NCBI GenBank assembly: GCA_017437825.1
Contig: JAFRXC010000016.1
Location: 1-47,958 of the forward strand
From: Bacteroidales bacterium
GTDB lineage: Bacteria > Bacteroidota > Bacteroidia > Bacteroidales > UBA932
Direction: 5' to 3'
Length of the DNA stretch: 47,958 nucleotides
Under the pieces are notes generated by a model. That model saw only the letters and a list, made by a program, of their open reading frames with translations, ran no database searches and was not told where the DNA came from. This document shows, one piece after another, positions 1-8,858 of this stretch. Made by a program: the position numbers and the translations under genes. How positions within the stretch are numbered: position 1 is the first letter of the stretch; each line of letters opens with the position of its first letter.

Positions 1-2
1 AG

Positions 3-2405
3 TATCAGATAGACCTGAACCGCCTCGGCCACCACGCAAAGGTTATGAACGCCGAGCAGTACATCGACTGGATGACTCAGGCCGGCTATGTAACCTCAAA
101 GGAAGACCTCATCACCAAAGGTATTTGGGACGGCAAGACCGACACCAACTGGGCAGATGCAGTTTACGGACTCGGTATCAACCACCGCGCTACCGTAGGA
201 GCTCAGTCAGGAAGCGAGAAGGGTTCATACTATGTAGCCCTCACTTATGTTGACCAGGACGGTATGGTTAAGGGCAGCAAGGACTTCTATAAGCGCCTCA
301 CAGCCCAGATCAACGCCGACTATAAGATCAAGCCCTGGTTCACCATCGGAACCAACACCTCAATCGAGCGCTACGAGAGCGGTGCCGTATCAGAGCACTC
401 AGAGTACAGTAATGGTGCCAACGGTACCTCACTGCTTGGTACCCTCGTCATCGACCCTCTCACCCCTGTATACTACACAGACGAGTCACAGTTGCCTGGA
501 GGAATGAAGTCAGCCATCGAGAGAGGAATGCAGGTATACAAGAACGAGCAGGGATACTACTACGCCACCTCCAAGATGGAGGAGGGAGACGGTGGTAACC
601 CTCTTGTATTCCGCGACCGTAACAACAACACCTCCGAGGGATTCAACGTACGTGGAACCGTATACGCCAACATCACCCCGTTCAAGGGCCTGGTATTCAC
701 CTCCCGTTTCGGTTACAGGATCGGTCAGGGTTATTCAACCAACTATGTTGATCCTTACTACCTGAACTCCAAGTTGTACTATGAGAACTATGAGCTTACC
801 AATAACTCCAACCAGAACTACTACTATCAGTGGGAGAACTTCGCCAACTATAATGTAAACCTTGGCAAGCACGCTATCGGAGCGATGGCAGGTATGTCGT
901 ATACATACAACGCTAGCATGGGTGTTAACGGATCCATCACCGGATCCGAGATCCTCAAGAACTACGCTCCCAACTACCGCTATTTGAATAATGATTATAT
1001 TCACGCGAATGCCATAAAGAGCGCGACTGGAACTCCGAGTGAGGCAACCCAGATCTCATACTTCGGCCGTCTCACCTATTCATATGACAACCGTTACAGC
1101 GCCCAGGTTAACTTCCGTGCCGACGCATTCGACTCCTCAAAGCTTTCCAAGAAAGTTCGCTGGGGATACTTCCCTTCAGTATCAGTAGGTTGGACGGTAA
1201 GCAGCGAGCCTTGGTTCGCAGGCGTAAAGGATGCCGTTTCCCTTGACTTCCTCAAGTTCCGTGCATCCTGGGGTAAGAACGGTAACATCGCCGTTGCAAG
1301 AAACTACCAGTACGCTACTTCTATTGAAAAGAGGACGACCACTTACCAGTATGACCCTAATAATAATACACTTACTTACGGTTCACGTCCTAAAGGTGTA
1401 GCCAACCCCGACCTCAAGTGGGAGACATCCATACAGACTGATTTCGGTATGGACGCCCGCTTCCTCGGCAACAGGCTCACATTGGGTGTCGACTACTTCA
1501 TCAAGGACACTGACGGACTCATCGTGAACATCACTCCTATCGCAGAGGCTGGTGTTACAAGCAGCACCGTTAACGCAGGAGCCATCCGCAACCAGGGTCT
1601 TGAGATGGAACTTGGCTGGCAGGACCAGATCGGTGACTTCCGCTACAGCGTAAACGGCAACTTCTCAACCCTTGATAACGTGGTAACCTACCTGGAGCCT
1701 ACAGTGGGCCGTCAGAACGGTTCAAACTTCTCCAACTTCCTGGCTATGCCTTCATTCGAGCAGGGACACTCAACCTGGTATATGAGGGCATTCGAGTATG
1801 CAGGCGTAGACAAGTCTACAGGTGAGCCTCGCTTCATTAACGGAGAAGGAAAGACCGTTGCTTCATCAGAACTCGTTTCTGAGAAGGACCTCAAGGACGT
1901 AGGAAACACTATCGCCAACATCACCTACGGTCTTACCATCAACCTCGCTTGGAGAGCATTCGATATGATCATATTCGGAAGCGGTGCAGCAGGAAACGTT
2001 ATTATGCCTTGCGTATACCGTACAGAGCACCCTCGTATCAACTCACTCGCTTACTTCTATGAGAATGCCTGGACTCCTCAGAACACCAACGCTACAATAC
2101 CTTCTATCGCCAGCATCAAGCAGGACACCAACTTCTGGAGTTCAACCGCCAACATCTTCAAGGGTGACTACTTCAAGATCAAGCAGATCCAGCTGGGTTA
2201 CACCCTTCCTATGACTTACTCAAAGAAAATCGGTGTTAGCAATTTCAGAGTATACTGCTCACTTGACGACTGGTTCCTGTTCACCAAGTACCCTGGATTC
2301 GATCCTGAGGTTGCTTCTACCGGTTCTTACAACGGAGCAGGTATGGACAAGGGATCATTCCCTAACGCTAAGAGACTTATCTTCGGTATCAACGTATCAT
2401 TCTAA
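3..2405 (+). CDS. SusC/RagA-family TonB-dependent outer membrane receptor, 5'-truncated by window edge
   Basis: This is the C-terminal 800 residues of a SusC-type receptor that carries oligosaccharides or other large nutrients across the outer membrane. The reading frame is open back to base 3 (it begins YQIDLNRLG), so the ATG at 45 is internal and the signal peptide, carboxypeptidase-like domain and plug lie outside the window. What remains is almost all beta-barrel: alternating aromatic strands, long Tyr/Asn-rich loops, and a C-terminal Phe (GINVSF) as outer membrane barrels need for insertion. A susD gene follows 14 bases later, the classic SusC/SusD lid-and-barrel pair. The substrate cannot be told, because no glycoside hydrolase or regulator of the locus is present. 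Short AT-richer patches around 984-1045 and 1321-1380 fall in predicted loops. Confidence 0.95.
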   Translation, partial: YQIDLNRLGHHAKVMNAEQYIDWMTQAGYVTSKEDLITKGIWDGKTDTNWADAVYGLGINHRATVGAQSGSEKGSYYVALTYVDQDGMVKGSKDFYKRLTAQINADYKIKPWFTIGTNTSIERYESGAVSEHSEYSNGANGTSLLGTLVIDPLTPVYYTDESQLPGGMKSAIERGMQVYKNEQGYYYATSKMEEGDGGNPLVFRDRNNNTSEGFNVRGTVYANITPFKGLVFTSRFGYRIGQGYSTNYVDPYYLNSKLYYENYELTNNSNQNYYYQWENFANYNVNLGKHAIGAMAGMSYTYNASMGVNGSITGSEILKNYAPNYRYLNNDYIHANAIKSATGTPSEATQISYFGRLTYSYDNRYSAQVNFRADAFDSSKLSKKVRWGYFPSVSVGWTVSSEPWFAGVKDAVSLDFLKFRASWGKNGNIAVARNYQYATSIEKRTTTYQYDPNNNTLTYGSRPKGVANPDLKWETSIQTDFGMDARFLGNRLTLGVDYFIKDTDGLIVNITPIAEAGVTSSTVNAGAIRNQGLEMELGWQDQIGDFRYSVNGNFSTLDNVVTYLEPTVGRQNGSNFSNFLAMPSFEQGHSTWYMRAFEYAGVDKSTGEPRFINGEGKTVASSELVSEKDLKDVGNTIANITYGLTINLAWRAFDMIIFGSGAAGNVIMPCVYRTEHPRINSLAYFYENAWTPQNTNATIPSIASIKQDTNFWSSTANIFKGDYFKIKQIQLGYTLPMTYSKKIGVSNFRVYCSLDDWFLFTKYPGFDPEVASTGSYNGAGMDKGSFPNAKRLIFGINVSF

Positions 2406-2419
2406 AATAAGTCAAGAAT

Positions 2420-4156
2420 ATGAAAAAGATTATATATATCAGCATCGCCATTTTAACGGCTTCCATTTTTGCTTCCTGCAACCCGGACCTTCTCGAGATC
2501 CCTCAGAAAGGAGTTGACCTTTACGAAGATTTCTACAACGGTTCCCCTGAGAATGCAGCAGAAGCAGCTGTGACCATTATGCAGAGCGTCGGCCAGATGT
2601 ACACCACCGGTGCCGGTTTCGGTATCAACGGAGTAGACTGGTGTATCGGCAACTCAAGGCACGCCCTCACCAACGGACCGTCCGATGATATCTACTGGGG
2701 ATCAGGAGACAAGGGAGACCACGTCTTCGGTCTTGAGATCAATGAATACAGGCCTTCATTCGGCTCAAGAAACAGCGTTATCGCTCAGCAGTACTATGTA
2801 TGCTATCAGCTGATCCGCAACTGCAACCTCCTTCTCGAGAACTGGGAGGAGAGCTCTGATCCCACCATCAAGAGGGCAAGGGCTGAGGCCCGTCTGTTCC
2901 GTGCCATGGCACACTTCCACCTTGCAACCTACTGGGGAGACGTAATCAAAGTCGAAAAGACTTTGACCGGAGAAGAGCGTCCCGAGGTTACCCCTCAGGC
3001 AGAGGTGTTCAAATGGTGTATCGATGAGATAGCTGCTATTGAGAACGACCTTCCTTCAAAGAGCGGTCTGAACGACAAGGCTCTCGCAATCCGCGCAACC
3101 AAGGAGTTCGCCCTTGCACTCAAGGGTAAGATCCAGGTGTTCGCAAAGGATTGGAAAGGAGCTAAGGCCAGCCTCAAGGCTGTCATCAACTCCGGCAAGT
3201 ACGCCCTTGTTCCCGGCACCAAGATGTCTGAGATTCTCCACGGCGAGTGCGACGCTTGCGAGGAGAAGATCCTCGACCTCAATTATCTTGACTTCCCTGG
3301 CGTACGTCTTACCGGAAAGAACCACGGTCAGGCCAACCAGGCCGACATGTGGCGTTCAGGAAACGGTGGATTCTGGGGCAAGACCCTCCCTACCAAGATC
3401 ATCCAGTCAGAAGGCTGGGGCGGCGGCGGCAACCCTTCGAAGTCTTTCGTAGAGGCCATTATGAGCCACGAGCCTGATTCATACCGTAGGAAAGCCTGGA
3501 TCATGTCCTATGACGAGATGATCGAGGAACTTGACTGGAACGGATTCGAGGGACAGAGCGTTGAAGAGAAGAAGATGAACCCCAAGATCGGAATCCAGCC
3601 TGGTTACCATTACTTCGGAAGCGTTGGTTACTTCTCAATGAAGAGGGCTCCCCGTCGTGCCGACCTCAACGCCAACACAGACTCCAACACCCACGAGAAC
3701 CAGAACGTGATGCGTTATGCAGAAGTTCTCCTCCTCTATGCAGAGGCTTGCGCAATGGACAACGACAACGACGGTCTGCAGTACCTCAATATGGTAGCAG
3801 AGCGTGCAGGTGCTCCTACCTATAGCTCTTTGACAATGGAGAATGTTAAGCAGGAGAAACGCTTCGAGATGTTCGTAGAGGGAACCCGTTTCGCTGACCT
3901 CGTACGCTGGGGCGACGCTGCCACCGTTCTCAAGGATCAGGGCAAGGAAGTTCCTTCATTCTACGACGACTTCTACGATCCTAATACAGGTGAACCTACC
4001 GGAAGGCCTCACCACTTTATTGTTGACTACAGCGACGCTTACTACACCAAGGCGGGAGAGTACGGATTCGTTGCAGGAAAGAACGAGCGCATGCCGTTCC
4101 CTTACAACACTGTAAGCCAGAACGAGAACCTGAACCAGAACCCTGGTTGGAACTAG
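2420..4156 (+). CDS. SusD/RagB-family nutrient-binding outer membrane lipoprotein
   Basis: This 578-residue lipoprotein is the SusD-type lid that binds substrate at the cell surface and sits on the SusC barrel encoded just upstream. The signal sequence ends in a lipobox with the lipidated residue at Cys20 (IFASC), followed by the acidic start NPDLLEIP that is usual for surface export in this phylum. Typical features include a helical TPR-like scaffold, with the stretch RAEARLFRAMAHFHLATYWG near residues 153-172, and the C-terminal RFADLVRWGDA segment near residue 490. The C-terminus ends NQNPGWN, the usual end of the family. The 14-base gap to susC indicates co-transcription. A strong bidirectional terminator follows, so this is the last gene of its operon. 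Confidence 0.95.
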   Translation: MKKIIYISIAILTASIFASCNPDLLEIPQKGVDLYEDFYNGSPENAAEAAVTIMQSVGQMYTTGAGFGINGVDWCIGNSRHALTNGPSDDIYWGSGDKGDHVFGLEINEYRPSFGSRNSVIAQQYYVCYQLIRNCNLLLENWEESSDPTIKRARAEARLFRAMAHFHLATYWGDVIKVEKTLTGEERPEVTPQAEVFKWCIDEIAAIENDLPSKSGLNDKALAIRATKEFALALKGKIQVFAKDWKGAKASLKAVINSGKYALVPGTKMSEILHGECDACEEKILDLNYLDFPGVRLTGKNHGQANQADMWRSGNGGFWGKTLPTKIIQSEGWGGGGNPSKSFVEAIMSHEPDSYRRKAWIMSYDEMIEELDWNGFEGQSVEEKKMNPKIGIQPGYHYFGSVGYFSMKRAPRRADLNANTDSNTHENQNVMRYAEVLLLYAEACAMDNDNDGLQYLNMVAERAGAPTYSSLTMENVKQEKRFEMFVEGTRFADLVRWGDAATVLKDQGKEVPSFYDDFYDPNTGEPTGRPHHFIVDYSDAYYTKAGEYGFVAGKNERMPFPYNTVSQNENLNQNPGWN

Positions 4157-4170
4157 TAGCCCAAACCTAT

Positions 4171-4213
4171 ACACAAAAAAAGAGCTGCAAAATTTGCAGC
4201 TCTTTTTTTGTGT
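4171..4213. terminator. Bidirectional intrinsic terminator, perfect 21-bp palindrome
   Basis: Bases 4171-4191 (ACACA7... GAGCTGCAAA) are exactly repeated as the reverse complement in 4193-4213 around a single central A. The GC core GAGCTGC/GCAGCTC is flanked by seven A on one side and seven T on the other, so it works as a hairpin plus T-tract in both directions. It lies between the convergent susD (+) and DUF5692-type gene (-) and should stop both transcripts. Confidence 0.9.
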
Positions 4214-4227
4214 AAATACTCGAAACT

Positions 4228-5277
4228 TTAGTCCACGTCAGCACGTGCCATTGAGTCCTTGTAGTACTTCTGGTTGATGAAGACATCTTCCTTGTAAGGA
4301 TTGATGTGACGCTTCTTGGAAACGTAAATTATGTATCCAAGGGCGATGATGTTCGTGATGAGGGCGAGGGCGCTGATTACCGTCATAGCCGTGGGATTTA
4401 CGTTGGCGGCGCCGCCTTCCACTATTCCGTTAAGGGTTCCGTCAGCATAGGTGGTCGGAAGTACAACCCAGTTGAACTTGTGGAATCCGTCGTGGAAAGT
4501 CTCCTGGAACAGAGGGAATACCTGAGCGAACATACACCAGATGGCAAGAGTGTTGGCCCTGTTCTGGATCCAGCCTCCGCGGTTCCACAGAAGGGCTGCG
4601 ATTGTAGGGGCAAGGAGCAGCGCGATACCGCAGTACCAGGAATGGGTAGGCAGGCAGTTGTAGGTGTAGGCGAAGTTCCAGATATCGTAGATTACGATGT
4701 AAACCCAGGTCATGTCGGCCCAGATCATATCCTTCTTGTCCTTTGAGGGGTAGACGTTCCACCAGGCAGTCATACAGAGGATGTTCAGGATACCTGCGAT
4801 TCCATTCATTACATTATGCCAGCCTCCGTAAAGCCAAACGCCTTCGCTTGAGAGCCACCAGCTGTTCCAGCCGTTGATTGCGGACTCGAAGTCTGACGCC
4901 ACGGCAATGAGGATGTTGATTGCCACTATCACAAATGGGAAAGGCTTGAACCAGTGCTTGGCTCCGATTCCCCATTTGTACTTGATCATCATAAATCCGA
5001 TACATCCCGTGAGGGCTGCGTAAAGCTTGGCATAATGGAACCAGCCGTTCATATACATATAGGTCTGGTTCTTGAGTGCCCACTGAGCGCCTGATGCGGC
5101 TCCTATGGCTATTGCCAGGAAGTATACCGTAAGGATTGCAGGGATAACAAAGAACATTATGCGCCCGCCGGTCTTGGTCCTGCGGGCGAATTCATTGAGG
5201 AGGATGAGGCCGATAAGCACTACCAGCAGCATTCCCCATTGGGCGAGAGCGTGCTCGCCATAAACATGAAAGAACAT
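4228..5277 (-). CDS. Polytopic inner membrane protein, DUF5692-type, last gene of the hypBA operon
   Basis: This 349-residue protein has about nine to ten hydrophobic segments, short Trp-rich loops (NGWNSWWLS, YGGWHN, WNRGGW) and a charged cytoplasmic tail. I match it to the DUF5692 membrane family from memory; the function is not established. It contains conserved-looking His and Tyr residues in or near membrane segments (YGGWHNVMNG, PTHSWYCG, FHDGFHKFNW) that could bind a metal or a cofactor, but this is inference. The start ATG at 5277 is 30 bases after the preceding small membrane gene, and the order hypB, oxidoreductase, hypA, small membrane protein, this gene is read in one direction. 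Its position suggests the membrane partner of the soluble oxidoreductase or of a nickel-dependent process. Confidence 0.75.
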   Translation of the reverse strand: MFFHVYGEHALAQWGMLLVVLIGLILLNEFARRTKTGGRIMFFVIPAILTVYFLAIAIGAASGAQWALKNQTYMYMNGWFHYAKLYAALTGCIGFMMIKYKWGIGAKHWFKPFPFVIVAINILIAVASDFESAINGWNSWWLSSEGVWLYGGWHNVMNGIAGILNILCMTAWWNVYPSKDKKDMIWADMTWVYIVIYDIWNFAYTYNCLPTHSWYCGIALLLAPTIAALLWNRGGWIQNRANTLAIWCMFAQVFPLFQETFHDGFHKFNWVVLPTTYADGTLNGIVEGGAANVNPTAMTVISALALITNIIALGYIIYVSKKRHINPYKEDVFINQKYYKDSMARADVD

Positions 5278-5307
5278 TTTAGTTAACAGTTAGGTTTATA
5301 GTTAGTA

Positions 5308-5655
5308 TTATGATGTTGCCATTTTGCGGCGGCGCTCCCTCAGCAGGGCGTAAACTGCCCAGCAGGCCGTGACTATTACGGACATAGGGACTCCTACCGT
5401 AAGCATTTCCTTGAGCATCACTTCCCCGCCGCCCACTTTCTCCAGCGCGGTGAAGAACGGGAACCTCCAGGTGAGTTCACCGTTTATGATATGGTCGACG
5501 ACAAGCATCACCGATCCGCCCCAGAGCATCTTTTCCAATGCCGGGAGATTGCGCATCAGCACTGAAGAATCAGGCGATGATATCTTCTTTGAATTTAGTT
5601 TCCTGTAAACGCTGGTGGCCGCAGCCTGAACCAGGGGAACAATAAAACAAGCCAT
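5308..5655 (-). CDS. Small membrane protein of unknown function in the hypBA operon
   Basis: I do not recognise this 115-residue protein. It has a hydrophobic N-terminus (residues 2-14), a hydrophobic segment near 45-60 (MLWGGSVMLVVDHIING) and a clear transmembrane helix near 82-105 (MLTVGVPMSVIVTACWAVYA), ending in a strongly basic tail (LLRERRRKMATS) that should be cytoplasmic. It lies 13 bases after hypA and 30 bases before the DUF5692-type gene, so it is almost surely co-transcribed with both. A subunit or assembly factor for the larger membrane protein is a reasonable guess. No metal-binding motif is visible. Confidence 0.75.
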   Translation of the reverse strand: MACFIVPLVQAAATSVYRKLNSKKISSPDSSVLMRNLPALEKMLWGGSVMLVVDHIINGELTWRFPFFTALEKVGGGEVMLKEMLTVGVPMSVIVTACWAVYALLRERRRKMATS

Positions 5656-5668
5656 GGTTTATCGATTG

Positions 5669-6019
5669 TTAATTATTTGGTACTTCAATTTCTTTTATTT
5701 CAATTTCATTGCCCTGCAGCAGGAAGGTATTGCCGCTGCTGCAGTATGGACAGGTCTTCCCGTATCGGACGGTTTCGTACTCCTTGCCGCAGTCCTGGCA
5801 GTGAGTGACGGCGGGAACAGGGATGATCTTCAACTCGCTTCCTTTCAGAAGTGGCTCCTTGTCGGCAGCCCAGCGCCAGCAGTCAGTAAGGTATTCAGGC
5901 ACAACCGTGGACACCTCTCCGATGTTCATCACCACGGCCGACACCTTGCTGACATTGTTTGACTCAGCCGCCTGCTTTACGTCACGGATTATGTAGAAGA
6001 CTATCCCCAGTTCGTGCAT
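5669..6019 (-). CDS. hypA: Nickel metallochaperone HypA (hydrogenase/urease nickel incorporation protein)
   Basis: HypA delivers Ni(II) to the active site of a nickel enzyme with its GTPase partner HypB. The 116-residue length is normal for the family. The nickel-binding N-terminus MHE is present (Met1, His2, Glu3), and the structural zinc site is complete as two CxxC pairs: Cys74, Cys77, Cys90 and Cys93. The start codon shares its A with the stop of the upstream oxidoreductase gene (TAATG at 6021-6017), which indicates translational coupling. No hydrogenase, urease, carbon monoxide dehydrogenase or hypC-F gene is present in the window, so its client is unknown. Confidence 0.93.
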   Translation of the reverse strand: MHELGIVFYIIRDVKQAAESNNVSKVSAVVMNIGEVSTVVPEYLTDCWRWAADKEPLLKGSELKIIPVPAVTHCQDCGKEYETVRYGKTCPYCSSGNTFLLQGNEIEIKEIEVPNN

Positions 6020-8844
6020 TACTGTTTTTTCTTGAACAGGATCTTGCCGGTGCGCTTTATCATATACGGGAGGATAGCGCTGAACTTGTCCTCTGAAATG
6101 ACCATATTGCTGGCATCAGGGTTCTCACGGTACAGGTGGATTGCATCGAAGGCGCACTTGGTGGTGCAGACGCCGCAGCCTATGCAGCGGTTCTCGTCCA
6201 CCACTGAAGCGCCGCAGGACAGGCATCGTGCCGTCTCCTTGCGGACCTGGTCTTCGGTGAAGGTGAGGTGGTACTCGCGGAACTTGTCTTCGCGCTCTGC
6301 GCTGCCCTCTACCTGGCGGGAAGAGTTGTCGTATGACTCGACAGAGATGTTGTCCTTGTCAAGTTCTATGAAGTCGCGCCTGTTGCGGCCTATTGTCATA
6401 TGTCCGTGCTGTACGTAGCGATGCAGAGACTCTGCCGCCTCCTTGCCCGCAGCAATGGCGTCTATGGCGAATTTGGGGCCCGTATAGACGTCTCCGCCCA
6501 CGAAGATGTCTTCCTCTGCGGTCTGGTACGTAAGCTTGTCTGCAACGGGATAAACGCCCCTGAAGAACTCGACCTTGGTATCCTTGAAGAGATCCTTCAG
6601 AATCACGGTCTGGCCGATGGCGAATATTACCATATCAGCATCCAGGGTGATGAGGTCGTTCTCGTCATAAGTCGGAGCGAACCTGCCGTCCTTGTCATAG
6701 ACTGAAGTGCATTTCTTGAAGACGATTCCTTCTACCTTGTTCTTGCCCAGGACTTCCCTGGGTCCCCATCCGGGATTGATGACGACTCCGTCCTCGCGGG
6801 CCTCGCGCCTCTCTTCCGGTGAAGCAGGCATAATGTCTTCGGTTTCGAGGGACAGCATGGTAACCTGCTCGGCGCCGCTGCGCTTTGCTACGCGGGCAGC
6901 GTCAATGGCCACGTTTCCGCCTCCTACCACCACAACCTTGCCTGATAACTTCACGTTGCCGGTATTGGCCTTGTGAAGGAAGTCGATTGCGGTAGTGGTG
7001 CCCGGGATAGTCTCTCCGGCAATGCCCGGAAGCTTGCCTCCCTGGCATCCAATGGCCACGTAGAAGCCCTTGTAGCCCTGCTCACGCAATTGCTGGATGG
7101 TGACGTCCTTTCCAACTTCAACACCAGTCTTTATCTCGACTCCTATCTCACGCATAATGTCTATCTCTGCCTGGATGACGTCTTTCTCCAGCTTGTATGA
7201 AGGGATACCGTAGCGGAGCATTCCGCCGGGTTCCTCGTCCTTCTCGAATACTGTGGGATAGTAGCCCTGGGTTGCGAGATAGTAGGCGCAGCTGAGACCA
7301 GCGGGGCCGGCGCCTATGATAGCTATCTTCTCTTTCCAGCGTCCTCTGTTGGAAGCGACCACTATCTCAGGTACGAAGCGGTGCTCCGCATTCATATCCT
7401 GGTCGGCAATGAACTTCTTGACAGCGTCAATGGCGATAGGCTGGTCTATGGTACCGCGGGTGCAGGCGTCCTCGCAGCGTCTGTTGCAGACGCGTCCGCA
7501 CACGGCCGGGAACGGATTTTCGCGCTTGATCAGCTCAAGGGCCTCCTTGTACTTGCCCTCGGCAGCTTTCTTCAGGTAGCCCTGGACGGCAATATGCGCC
7601 GGGCAAGCAGTCTTGCAGGGAGCGGTTCCGGTGGGATAGCAGTTTATGCGGTTCCTGTCGCGGTAATCCTCTGTCCATTTGTGAGGGCCCCACTTTACGG
7701 CATCGGGCAGTTCCTGCTTGGGATACTGCACTTCGCCGCTCTTGGTGCAGAGTTTCTGCCCCAGCTTGACGGCTCCTGCAGGGCAGTATTCCACGCATCG
7801 GCCGCAAGCCACGCAGTTCTTGGGGTCGACCTTGGCCACATAGGCGCTGCGGGACATATTGGGGGTATTGAACAGCTGCGAGGTACGCAGCGCATTGCAT
7901 ATCTTGACGTTGCAGTTGCAGATGGCGAATATCTTGTTCTCGCCGTCCACGTTGGTTATCTGGTGTACGAATCCGTTGTCCTCAGCGCGCTTTAAGATCT
8001 CCATAGCCTCATCGTAGGTGACGTAATGGCCGCGGTTGGTCTCCACCAGGTACTCGGCCATATCGCCTACGCCCAGGCACCAGTCGCGGTAGTCGTCGGC
8101 GCAACCCTCGTCCAGCTTCTTGCGGCCGTAGCGGCAGGAGCAGATGCCTGCGGCGATATGCCCCTCGTAACGCTTGAGCCAGTAAGAGATGTGTTCTATG
8201 TCTATGGACTGGTTCTCCATCTTTATGGCTTTCTCAACCGGGATGACGTGCATTCCTATTCCGGCTCCGCCCATCGGGATCATAGGGGTAATCTTCTCCA
8301 GGGGAAGGAAAGTCATTCTCTCGAAGAACATACCCAGTTCCGGGTGACGGTCCATCAGTTCCGTATTCATATTGGAATACTCCGCTGAACCGGGAACGAA
8401 GAGAGGCACCCAATAAATACGGTCTTCCCTGTTGTAAGTGGTTCCGGGAACGGGGCCGTCCTTTGTGTACTTGTCGCCGTAATCGTATTCCAGCACACCC
8501 AGGTAGGCCAGTTTGTCCAGGAGGTCATCGAAGGACTTGTCGTCAGGGGTATAGTGCTTTTCTGCGTTCCACTGGTGCAGAAGGGCGTAAGTCCTGTGCT
8601 CGCGCACCTTGAGCATCTTCTTGGGCAGCATGTCCAGAAGCAGGTCAAGCGCCGCCTCACGGGTGGTTGCATCCATTTCGTCTTCGAAGATGCAGGCGAG
8701 GCCCCAGTATTCCGGGGCATCTGTGGTCATCTTTATCTTGCCGGGGACGCGGTCGGTGACCTTTCGGACGAATTTCAATAATTTCGGGTTAGGGTTCTTG
8801 TCCCCTTTGTGCTTGGGGATGAACTTTGTTGACATTTCTGGCAT
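6019..8844 (-). CDS. Large Fe-S flavin NAD(P) oxidoreductase (GltD-like core with extra ferredoxin domains)
   Basis: This 941-residue protein should move electrons between NAD(P)H, FAD and several iron-sulfur clusters. Residues 1-330 form an N-terminal domain I do not recognise, with spaced cysteines (235, 237, 248, 256, 309, 311, 316). Next come a 4Fe-4S ferredoxin motif (Cys344, 347, 350, 354), a GltD-type Cys segment (402-461, including CGRVCNRRCEDAC), an FAD-binding GAGPAG near 511-516, an NAD(P)-binding GGGNVA near 641-646, the GGDVYTGP motif near 783-790, and a C-terminal second ferredoxin motif (Cys887, 890, 893, 897) preceded by CLSC. The core resembles the small subunit of glutamate synthase and NfnB. 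It sits between hypB (14 bases away) and hypA (1-base overlap). The start could also be the ATG three codons downstream. Confidence 0.9.
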   Translation of the reverse strand: MPEMSTKFIPKHKGDKNPNPKLLKFVRKVTDRVPGKIKMTTDAPEYWGLACIFEDEMDATTREAALDLLLDMLPKKMLKVREHRTYALLHQWNAEKHYTPDDKSFDDLLDKLAYLGVLEYDYGDKYTKDGPVPGTTYNREDRIYWVPLFVPGSAEYSNMNTELMDRHPELGMFFERMTFLPLEKITPMIPMGGAGIGMHVIPVEKAIKMENQSIDIEHISYWLKRYEGHIAAGICSCRYGRKKLDEGCADDYRDWCLGVGDMAEYLVETNRGHYVTYDEAMEILKRAEDNGFVHQITNVDGENKIFAICNCNVKICNALRTSQLFNTPNMSRSAYVAKVDPKNCVACGRCVEYCPAGAVKLGQKLCTKSGEVQYPKQELPDAVKWGPHKWTEDYRDRNRINCYPTGTAPCKTACPAHIAVQGYLKKAAEGKYKEALELIKRENPFPAVCGRVCNRRCEDACTRGTIDQPIAIDAVKKFIADQDMNAEHRFVPEIVVASNRGRWKEKIAIIGAGPAGLSCAYYLATQGYYPTVFEKDEEPGGMLRYGIPSYKLEKDVIQAEIDIMREIGVEIKTGVEVGKDVTIQQLREQGYKGFYVAIGCQGGKLPGIAGETIPGTTTAIDFLHKANTGNVKLSGKVVVVGGGNVAIDAARVAKRSGAEQVTMLSLETEDIMPASPEERREAREDGVVINPGWGPREVLGKNKVEGIVFKKCTSVYDKDGRFAPTYDENDLITLDADMVIFAIGQTVILKDLFKDTKVEFFRGVYPVADKLTYQTAEEDIFVGGDVYTGPKFAIDAIAAGKEAAESLHRYVQHGHMTIGRNRRDFIELDKDNISVESYDNSSRQVEGSAEREDKFREYHLTFTEDQVRKETARCLSCGASVVDENRCIGCGVCTTKCAFDAIHLYRENPDASNMVISEDKFSAILPYMIKRTGKILFKKKQ

Positions 8845-8858
8845 ATAGCGGTCTTAGT

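Noticed and set aside
7381..7995. A 204-residue open frame on the + strand inside the oxidoreductase gene
   Set aside because: It is a shadow of the - strand gene with clear FAD and Fe-S motifs; the translation shows no domain.
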